Positions 54,497 through 64,000 of a stretch of 64,000 nucleotides of DNA are shown here, piece after piece (the stretch's first letter is position 1; every line of letters starts with the position of its first letter). Under the pieces are notes generated by a model. It saw only the letters and a program-made list of their open reading frames with translations. It was not told the origin of the DNA and did no database searches. The position numbers and the translations under genes are program-made. Source of the stretch: Mesostigma viride (Eukaryota > Streptophyta > Mesostigmatophyceae > Mesostigmatales > Mesostigmataceae); assembly GCA_009746045.1 (NCBI GenBank), contig RPFO01000050.1, positions 2,220,368 to 2,284,367 on the forward strand, read 5' to 3'.

Positions 54497-56210
54497 CTAC
54501 GCACCAAAGCCCCAGCCCAGGCCGCCGGAGATAATTCCTTCAGGAGCGTTAAACGGCTCAGCTGACTCGCGGGAGGCTTTCGCTTTCAGTGGCCCTCCAA
54601 TGGAACCCACGGACAGCGAAAAGGGTGCACGGAGGTCACCAGTAGATACCGCCAGGTAATAAACGCCCTTCTTAAGCCTCACGATCTTGGTCGCAAATCC
54701 CTTGCGTGACAGGCAGGTAAGTCCATCACAGCTGCCATCATCGCTCGCGTACAGGTAGACACGCGCGCCCTCGTACGGGGAGAAGACCTGGATGGGGTAC
54801 ACACCGCCCTTGTCCAGCTTGAGGCGGTACCTGCAGTTAGCGAAACCCATGCAATGGCAATGCAGTTTAAGGGAACGGTCCTATGCCAAGCTCAAAATTC
54901 CCATATCATGGAATAGCATGCATGGATGGACTGGGGCAGCCCAGGAAACAAAAGGGAATGAAATAGGATAAAATAAGCTTTTCTGGAAACTTTGCAGGCA
55001 TACACATGCCTTGTAGTAACCATTAATACGCAAAGTGCGCTAAAAAAGGCCACATAACACATGTGCCACCAGACAAGGGAGTCAGTTTTCTCCGCGCTTG
55101 TGCATTGTTCTAGCGAACTTACTGGGCAAACTGGTGTCAATCCTGGGAGGAGATGATGTTGACGTAATGTATGATTTGTTGGGGCGGGAAACATATGATT
55201 AATTAATTTGGCATGTGAGATCTGGCCAAACTAATAAACATCAAATACTAGACAGGTCAAAGCAGAGGGCCAACAGGTTTGGCAGCATTCTGACAACAAG
55301 TGTGAGAGGAGGGAATGCATTTGCCAGCCAGGCACCGGGCCGTACCAGAGCCCTTTCATCCCTGCATCATCATCACCTTAACACTTGCCTGATCCTCTCA
55401 GGGGCTCCACAACATGTCTTGTACAACCACACACAGTGGGGAAGAAGCCGGGCCCCCTTACGAGCCCTTGCCTTCCCTCAGCAGCATTCAAACTAAAAAA
55501 CAACGCTAGCAAGCTTGCATACCATGATACCTAGCACGGAATCGTCTATTCCAGATATACTCTGGGATGCTTGCCCAAGCATCTCTCTTATCAATGCGCA
55601 GTGTGTGGAAAACTGCTGCCCACCATGTGTACCGAATACCGAGAAGCAAGGAAAACGAGCGCACATACCTGAGCCGCGTAGCTCAGCTGAAAGAGTTATA
55701 GAGAGAGCTACAGCTTTTATGGAAATTGGAATGGCAGTTCGCAAGGCACATCCTGCATACGCTCTGTAGCCGTCAGCCATGGCCAGTGTACCTTCTCAGC
55801 GTCTAAGGACGCCTGACTCCCTGCGGCCCTGCAAGCAATAAAACAACCTACCTGAAATGAATGGAATCTCCGCATAATCACAGAGCAAATTACCATTCTT
55901 AGAATGGCCAATATGCTTAGAGAAGAAAATGGCCGGAACCACAACGGGTCGGCATTACCTAGACTCTACCTCACCTCCATCGGCCTTATCATGGTGCCCT
56001 TGAATTGCAGGGACCCAGCTTAATCACCACACTGGCAAGAAGTTCGATTTCCACATGGGAACAAATACTAGTACGCGCACTAATTACCTGAGTCCTACAC
56101 AGAATTATTGCAACAGAAAGAGGTAGAGGGACAGGGAGGGGGGGGGGGGGGAGGGAGAGCGAGCGAGGTAGAGCGACGTAGAGCGAGGTAGAGCGAGAGC
56201 GAGCGAGTGA

Positions 56211-56242
<32 letters not shown>

Positions 56243-59200
56243 CCGTGGTGTGCTAGCCGTGCATGCGCGCAGACAATGGCGTGCTGACCATGCTCAAGGG
56301 TCCAGCCCATACGATGTTTCCCAAGCCAACCGCAGCCAAGGAATGCACTGACAAGGTATCGGGCGTGCAGTCAGTCAGGGAGAGCAGAGCCCTTGCGGCC
56401 AAAGGGGGCGAAAGTGCCAGCCATGAACCGCTCCATCCAAGCACATGCCTAGCTACAAGGCTCCTTTCCCAAGCACCAAAAGGAATGAACCCAGCTTATC
56501 TCATGTAGTACATAGCTCATCTAGAACCGAGACGCAAGCAGGCCAGAGTGTTACCAGCTGAGGCTGCTCGCGTCGGCTTCGCAGGGGCCCAGAGACGTGC
56601 GCCAGTCGTAAGTCATGCCATAGTACATCTGGTCAACCACCATCCCGGTGAACGCGCTTTGGCATGTGCCTGCAACAGCCCAAGTCCATGGCCACCCCAT
56701 AGCACATCCCCATGTGGTGTGATGTTAGGCGGCACCAATCGAGGTGAAAAACAAAGCAAGAGGAAAAAAGGAGGCCAGATGGGCATGGGGTGGCTAACGG
56801 AGACATTGATGGGCAGGCCAGTGTCTCAGATCCGCAAACACTTACAAATCTAATGGGGTGGCAAACACTGAAAAATCGCTCCCAACATGGGGCTGCCTTG
56901 CGCGGAGACTACACCCAAATGGTGACGAACAGATTTAAGGTTCTTGAGGTGACCCAGAGATTTGTGTACACTGTATACTAACTACGCTCTACTAGCTACA
57001 CTGTGCAGTGTACCGATGTAAGGTTCTTGAGGTGACGCACAGATTTATGGCAGTTGTCTCTGCTATGACAGTAGAGGGGACTAACACCACCGTGGGGGGC
57101 GGACACTTGTGCAATTTCACCCCAGAGGTGAGGAAATCGCATTGGCATGGCCTGCTGGCAAGAAGACAAGCACGGTTGACTGGAACCCGCCAACCACAGC
57201 ATAACACACAGCACGTTCCAGCTGCACCGACGTCCCCTGTCTACCGGAGAATAATGCACTCCGTGATGAGCTGTGGTAGGCCCAATCACAGCAACCCGTG
57301 GAACTCCAAAACCTGGCGGCACGTGCGTGACAAGGCATGAGGGCTGGAAAACAGGCGCAGGGAAAGCCACTGGTGGCCTGGCCTCCACCCATCATTATGG
57401 CCACCCATCCTCACAACCCCACACATTTGATCCAAATTACATCAAATTAGAATGTGTGCCCGAGACGCCATGCATGCACCGCCAGCACCCACCTAAGTTC
57501 CCGTCCGACAGCATGGCGTTCAGCCGCCGCCCAAGGCCACATTGGTCAGCCAATGCCTGGTAGCGCCGAGCGGGGCACATGCCCAAAAGGCCGCGGAGCT
57601 TGGGACAGAACTCATAGACCGGGCCCACTTTCAGACCGGACATCTCCAGAAACTCGCTCAACGGGAACATGCCTGCTTGCGACACGTTTTCACCGCGGTG
57701 GGCAGGGATGACGGAGAAAGGTGCGCCACAGAGGAGTGAGGGTTTAGGGTTTAGGGTCGAGGGTTGATGTTGAGGGTTTAGGGTTGAGGAGTGAGGAGCC
57801 AGTGAGGAGGTTGGGCTAAGGTATTAGAAGTATGTTCATGGGTAGTCAGTAAGAAAGGTGGGCTCGACCTATACACTGTTTGTTTAAACATAGTTTGTCA
57901 TCAGGCAGTCAGGAACATAAGCTCAACCTGTCCATATTTGTTTATAGATAGTTTATCAACAGTCAATAATAAACGTGGGCTCAACCTATGCCCATTGGGC
58001 AATTCTGGGCAAGGGGAAAGCCAAAGAGCGTTCCTGCATCAACGGTGGTTAACAAAAGTATGCTTCTGCACTCCTAACCAACCGGCCGACTCACCAAGTC
58101 CAAGACACAAGCACTGTTGCTTCCTGAGCTTCTTTCACGCAGCATATACATTGTGTGTGTCGTCTGTGTTGTGTGTATTGGTAATCGTTCACGATGCGCC
58201 GGCTTTTCCCCGCGCATCGATCCAGGAAAGCCAGCCGAGGTGCAATCAACCACGAGCAGATGGCAGAGCTGATCCACGCGGAAAGGGTCACGGGCAAGAA
58301 GTGTGAAGACATTTAGAGAAGTTTGAAAGCAGAAACGTCCAAGGACCAACGCTCCCATGGGCGCGCGAAAAAGGGGTCTTCATGCGACGTGGGTATCCGA
58401 ACCAACAGCCACACAACTGCCAGACAACGCCAGTGTCACACGCTTGACCAACACGCGCCGCATGCATACATACAGGGCGCTTGAGTGGCACGTATAACGA
58501 GAGCGTGGGCAGTACACCCCAGTCTCGAGCTGCTTTGACTTCTTACGGTGTAAAGCCTCGAAATTCCACGCATCCATGATACAGGCAGCTTTCTTGTTTA
58601 GTGCCCCCCTCCCCCCTCCCCCTCCGCCCTCCGCCCTCCCCCCTGCCCCCTCCCCCTCCAGCCCCCCTTTTCCCGCTTCACAACACATGCGGCCTCACAT
58701 GGACAAGGGTCGGTGATGGACGCGGATGGGCAGCGCTGAGGGTCCGACGTGTCGATCGCGAACGACGCGTTACAGGGTGGGATCTGGGCCACAACTCCTT
58801 CCAGAGCTTGCTGAAAGTTCTCCATGATTGGTTGAGTGCAAAGCGTGGCTGCCAGGGACACCAGCCGCCATCAGTGTTGGGGAAGCCAGGGTGAAAGGGA
58901 GGGACGCGAGCCACGAGGCACGCGCAGGCCAAGAGCCGTGCGCGAAAGATGGGGCACACGGCATGAGGGGACACTTCGCTCAATCACTCACACACTGGGA
59001 TAGGAACACACCGAAAAAATTGTCTCCACTGGATCTAATGGCCACAGTACAGGTAAGCGGAGAGAGAGGTTGACAACGCACACGCTGACTGCACAGATGG
59101 CTCCACCACCATCCCAAGTCCTCCAAATGTTGCGGGCGCCAGTACATGATACGCGGGAGGGAAAAGTTGGTTGTCGCACACTCTATTTGATTGTCGTTGT

Positions 59201-61532
59201 CGCACACCTGATTAGCGGTCGTTGCAAACCCAATTTAATGGTAATTGTCGCACACCCTATCTTATGGATGTTGTGGCAACCCCGGACTCTACCGAGGTCT
59301 CCCCTAGTTGACTTCTACTACGTCTACAGACATCTTCCAAACGTTGCCAGCGCCAGTAAAGAATATGCAGGTGGGGGAAGGGGCAGTGACCCCGGACACA
59401 CAGCGACCATGACGTCCCATCTCAATTCACGAACACACAGTCAAATGTAGTTCAGGGTAGCATTCCTTTATGGGAATGGGAGACTTGCTAATGCGGAAGC
59501 GCTAGTGCGGAAGCGGAGGAGAGGAGAGGAGAGAGGAGCACAGGAGGGGATGGCGAGATGACAGCAGAGCAGGGGAGAGGGGACGAGGGCGGGCGAAGAG
59601 AGAGAGGAGGGGACGAGATAAGGTAAAATGACAGAAGAGACACATGGACTTGTACAACGTCCCTTGGATCCCACCCACGACATACTCGCTTTCGGTCACC
59701 CAGGAGAACTTCGCCTCCCCAGGCCCCTATGATTATAACTATAACTATTATTATTATGGTGGTGGTTGTTATTGGTCACCGAAGAGACAGGGATGGTCGC
59801 ACTCACCACCATAATACGGGAAGTCCTCCTCGTAAACTGCTCCTCGCCCCCCAGACAAGCATCCAAGCCAGTTCACGGTCCACGGGGCACGGCCAGCCAT
59901 GGTGAAGGAAGCACGATTGGGAAAGGACGAAGAGCAGTCCAGTCAATGTCAGCTCAACGATGACCATGGATGCGTCCACCAGCATTCTGCCAAGCGTATG
60001 CAAAGCAAATTTGTTTAATTCACTTAAAGCGCGCGCCCCTATCCAGAGGTCATGGGGCGTTCATGGGAGCACTTTCCAGAACTTTGCGGCGGAAGCTCTC
60101 GATGGATGCTCTTGATGCTAGGTTCGCAGAACCTCCCCCCTCTCTCCATCGGCAGTTGCACAGGATGTTGCCTGCCTGGTGTACTGCAAGGGCTGGTCTT
60201 CGACCCAAAGGAAAGGGAGGGTGACAGTGACACTCCTGTCAACAGGTTGGCACTTGGCGGCGGCATGGAAACTTATGGACTCGTGGCATCTGTGACTCGC
60301 TCAGGAAGCAGTGGCGTATGCAAGCAGCCCTACTGCCACACGCAAGTAGCCCTGCTGCCACGCGCAAGCAGCTCTGCTGCCACATGCAAGCAGTGGGTAA
60401 GATAATAGAGCCTTTACCGCACTGTGAACTGCAGTGGCGTCATGGGAAGCAACAGAGCTATGATTTCCCACCTAGCAAGCCACCGAAGCGCTTGTAACAA
60501 ACATTTTCTACAAAACTATTGCCCTTGCAAGAAAAGTGTTGGGTGCAAGCCCCCGACAAGCTACAACTGTGAGCATGCCACGCAGAAAGGGGTGCAAGTT
60601 CACAAGATGGTGCGGTGCCGTTTTCCACTATCCACCACAGGAATTAAAAAAAAAGTAAGACTAGGGAAACGTAAGATTAGGCATGATTAAGAACAGGAGA
60701 AATTGATAATTTGATGGCCACAGGAAAGTGGGTCCGCCTGAGCACAAAATACACCGCAAACCAAAGGGTGCTTTTGCGAGGTCTACTGAAAAGTGCCGCT
60801 TGCAAATTGCTATTAAGGGGTACTGAAAAAGGGGGCCCACCTAAAAGAGGCGGTAACGGGGGCACTCTGGCAGTCGCACGCTAGCGTGTCGTCACTTTGC
60901 GTGCAACACAGGGCCCACGCGAGGGATACGTACTCGTTATGTTTAGAGTGAAGTCTGCTTTCACAGTCCCCGTTGACACCACGAGGTAAAGGAAGCCATT
61001 AATCGAAATGCCACCATCAAGCCCCGGGGCCCGGAGTGCTAAGCAACGTAACGCCTCGCACGGCGATTCCGTAGAGGACTGAACAGCGGACCAGGTCGCA
61101 TTGACTGATGATGTGACTTGAAACATGGTTGCCACTGTGGGACCCTCCAACTTCAACCGGTACCTGCGAGGTTAGAAAGTCCACACCACGCACGTGGGTC
61201 ATAATTACGCCGGCGGCCATGCTCGTAGTTGCTGGCAACTACGACTTTGGAAGAACGAGACGGGAAAAGAAGCGCGAGAAAAAAGCTTACCAAGTGTTAT
61301 AGGTTGTCTCGTTATCAGCAGCACCGCATGAGCATGAGCATGGGATGGTCTCCATGCTGCTGCGCGACATTGTCGTGCCCTCGACCGTCTGGGTCTTGAC
61401 TGGCAACCGGATGGCCGACGAGCAGTCCGCGCCGCTATCAGCATTCACGGTAACGATCAACGCCAGTGTTACGGCAATCGCCACGAGCATCCGCCCGTGA
61501 GGAAGGCGCGCGTTCGCCATAGCCGTTCCCAT
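54497..61532 (-). CDS. Secreted two-domain protein, four exons, 306 aa, family not recognised
   Basis: Exons in reading order: 61532-61291, 61163-60934, 56669-56555, 54830-54497. Lengths 242+230+115+334 give 307 codons with all junctions in phase (TG/GTAAGC, CGCAG/G, ACGA/GTACGT, TTGCAG/GC, CTG/GTAACA, CTGCAG/G). A signal peptide is evident (MLVAIAVTLALIVTVNA, cleavage near residue 31). Two tandem domains follow, each with an early CxSA motif (CSSA, CQSA), a middle cysteine pair, a tryptophan codon split by an intron, then YRLKL, and a closing VVSTG/AVSTG strand (FLYLVVSTGTVKADFTL; VYYLAVSTGDLRAPFSL). The beta-rich pattern recalls PPC-type extracellular sandwiches, but this is a guess. N-terminal domain cysteines suggest disulfides. 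The C-terminus is Gly-rich. Intron 2 is 4.26 kb and repeat-rich. Confidence 0.75.
56130..56245. repeat. (GA)n / GAGCGAG-rich low-complexity tract
   Basis: A G-run, GAGCGAGGTA units, GCGCGC and a pure (GA)n stretch, inside the last intron of the secreted-protein gene. Confidence 0.9.
57736..57792. repeat. Interstitial telomere-like repeat (TTTAGGG)
   Basis: GGGTTTAGGGTTTAGGG followed by degenerate GAGGGTT and GGGTTTAGGGTTGAGG units; plant-type telomere sequence in the long intron. Confidence 0.6.
60295..60400. repeat. 22-bp minisatellite, 3-4 units
   Basis: Units around CAAGCAGCYCTGCTGCCAC recur with small changes, in intron 2 of the secreted-protein gene. Confidence 0.75.
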
Positions 61533-62457
61533 CAACGTGCTTTTTTTTTTTTGGTCGAGCTGGGTCTACCCAGTCAGTGGTGGTAGGAAGAGAAATTTAT
61601 GGCATTTCTTTCGGTCAACCGGCAACCAGAATGAGCGAACACTCCAACCTTGAGGCTTGAGCACGTGCACACGCGGCGCAGTGTTATTGTTCCGTTCAGT
61701 TCAGATCAGTTCAGTTCAGTTCAGTAGATTCGCACGCCCCTTATCCGATATGGTGGAACAGAATCTCTACTGTACAGGTGGAGCACCAGCTTCTCGGTTC
61801 GAAGATGCTCGCCAAGATCCGGGGTCGGGATGCAAAGAGTCGAAACAGGTGTTCGATCTTTCAACCGAGAGATCTTTCAACCAGATCGAACAGGTGTTTC
61901 GACCTAATTTGCGCCCAGGATGCGCCTCACCCTTTTGAAACCCCTTTTTTTTTCCGAAGTCCATTTTTCCGGCCAGATATTTACCGAAAGGTGGGCGGTG
62001 AGGTATACGGCGCCCAACTTACCAGCGGCGCAACTTAACGCGGTAGCGCAACCTCAAAGAAACGCAACTTAACGCGGTAATGACTGTAGATGCCTGGGCC
62101 GTCTACTGAACAGTGCCGTAAGGGGAACCACCCACACTGTAGATGCCTGGGCTGTGTGGGCTCCCGTCACCTGAAGTTACAAATGGCAGCATATGCCAGC
62201 TGTTCCGGGACAAAAGTAGGGAGCAACCGTGGCCACTGGCTTGTGGGCTTGTGGCTTCCGCTCTAGGTGGCCGCAATGCCTTGCTTTGCCAGCAATGACT
62301 TCCAGCGTTGAGAGCAACTTCTTTGCTCGCTGCGTTTACGGCGCCCACGTGAGCATTTTTTACAGGACTTCCGCACGAGCCCTGCCATTACAATTACGGT
62401 GCGCACAAACCGTAAACTAACTAGTTCACTTAATTTATTACATCGATTATTCTTTAA

Positions 62458-63501
<1,044 letters not shown>

Positions 63502-64000
63502 CCGCACGCGCCGCGCGCAAGCGCCTGAGCTGGTGGCTGTGTTTTTGAGGCAACGTATTAATGAGATAACAAGCGCATGCTAGAGAACCTGGAGAATGTA
63601 TGGCTGAGAATCAACGTAAGGGTTGATGCTCCGCGGCTCCCCAGCGGGACTGCGTGACTTATTCACTCAATAATGGCTGAGAGGCGGTGCATTGGATGTT
63701 CGGCATGTATTTTCTGACAAGTGCCTGCCATATGCTATTTGCTGGTGCCTGCCGCGATAGCCCTGTGATTCAAGTGTTGGCAGATGGATGCTCTTGATGG
63801 TAGATTGGCAGAGCGTCCCTCTGCCTCCCTCGGCAGTTGCATGGTATGTTACCTGCCTGATTTAGGTAGATATTTGATGGAGATGCGGAAGCACGCATAC
63901 GAGGGTGTGCAATATGCAAGGAAGGCGGGGGCTTGGCGCTTATAGCGTGCCAACGAATAAATGACCAAAATAAATTTGGCAGGGAGTCAGGTTCTTTAAT
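63502..64000. other. ADK 3' flank with hairpin-like and repeated segments
   Basis: 63624-63660 holds TGCTCCGCGGCTCCCCAGCG, similar to the LINE-B 3' hairpin. 63778-63860 (GATGGATGCTCTTGATG.., CGGCAGTTGCA.., TTACCTGCCTG) repeats a segment at 60098-60182. No gene is seen. Confidence 0.5.

Noticed and set aside
55672-55760. tRNA gene suggested by GCGTAGCTCAGCTGAAAGAG
   Set aside because: Only an A-box-like stretch; no proper T-arm or acceptor stem closes the structure.
55690-55860. Extra exon of the secreted-protein gene
   Set aside because: The best frame contains a stop before the GTATGT donor, and the four-exon model is complete without it.
58690-58860. Extra exon (FQQALEGVVAQIPPCNASF) of the secreted-protein gene
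   Set aside because: Splice borders are plausible but the flanking exons already join in phase and the segment does not match the repeat domain.

Overview
The window looks like nuclear DNA of a green-lineage alga, probably on the streptophyte side. Its protein-coding genes are split by GT-AG introns and most resemble land-plant proteins: a KD/KVAG-type sugar-phosphate translocator, a plant-type pyruvate dehydrogenase kinase, a BPM-like MATH-BTB protein and a plant-type adenosine kinase. A short TTTAGGG interstitial telomere-like run (about 57.74-57.79 kb) fits this. A Mesostigma-like, retroelement-rich genome would match, but the species is inference.

Layout. 1-1.4 kb: two exons of an unrecognised gene (+) whose intron holds a (CCAG)n array. 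2.85-5.9 kb: a decayed LINE ORF1 copy broken by a 1.75 kb terminal-inverted-repeat transposon and by a retroelement 3' end. 6.4-12 kb: a complete five-exon phosphate translocator (-), 391 aa. 12-33.5 kb: a transposon graveyard containing two hAT-like elements, several other inverted-repeat elements, and many LINE fragments of at least two ORF1 families and several ORF2 lineages, nested in each other with readable target-site duplications (TSDs). 33.8-36.9 kb: a complete five-exon MATH-BTB gene (-), 484 aa. 37.9-43.8 kb: a complete six-exon pyruvate dehydrogenase kinase (+), 373 aa. 43.8-46.2 kb: intergenic DNA with degenerate repeats. 46.2-54.4 kb: a second nested retroelement stack. 54.5-61.5 kb: a four-exon secreted two-domain protein (-), 306 aa, family not recognised. 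62.5-63.5 kb: an intronless adenosine kinase (+), 341 aa.

Two themes stand out. First, exon edges are tandemly amplified. Pyruvate dehydrogenase kinase exon 3 ends in an exactly 27-bp-periodic array of 59 units that recopies its 5' splice site 59 times and stays open in frame. The translocator repeats two of its donor sites, and the MATH-BTB gene repeats an acceptor. Second, the commonest retroelements are ORF1-only units: an L1-type ORF1 followed directly by a 3' UTR, with no reverse transcriptase. They end in short hairpins and (TTAA)n-like tails that closely match those of the ORF2-bearing LINE fragments, so they look like trans-mobilised, HAL1-like parasites.

All exon models are hand-built from splice motifs, reading phase and remembered family conservation; no alignment was run.
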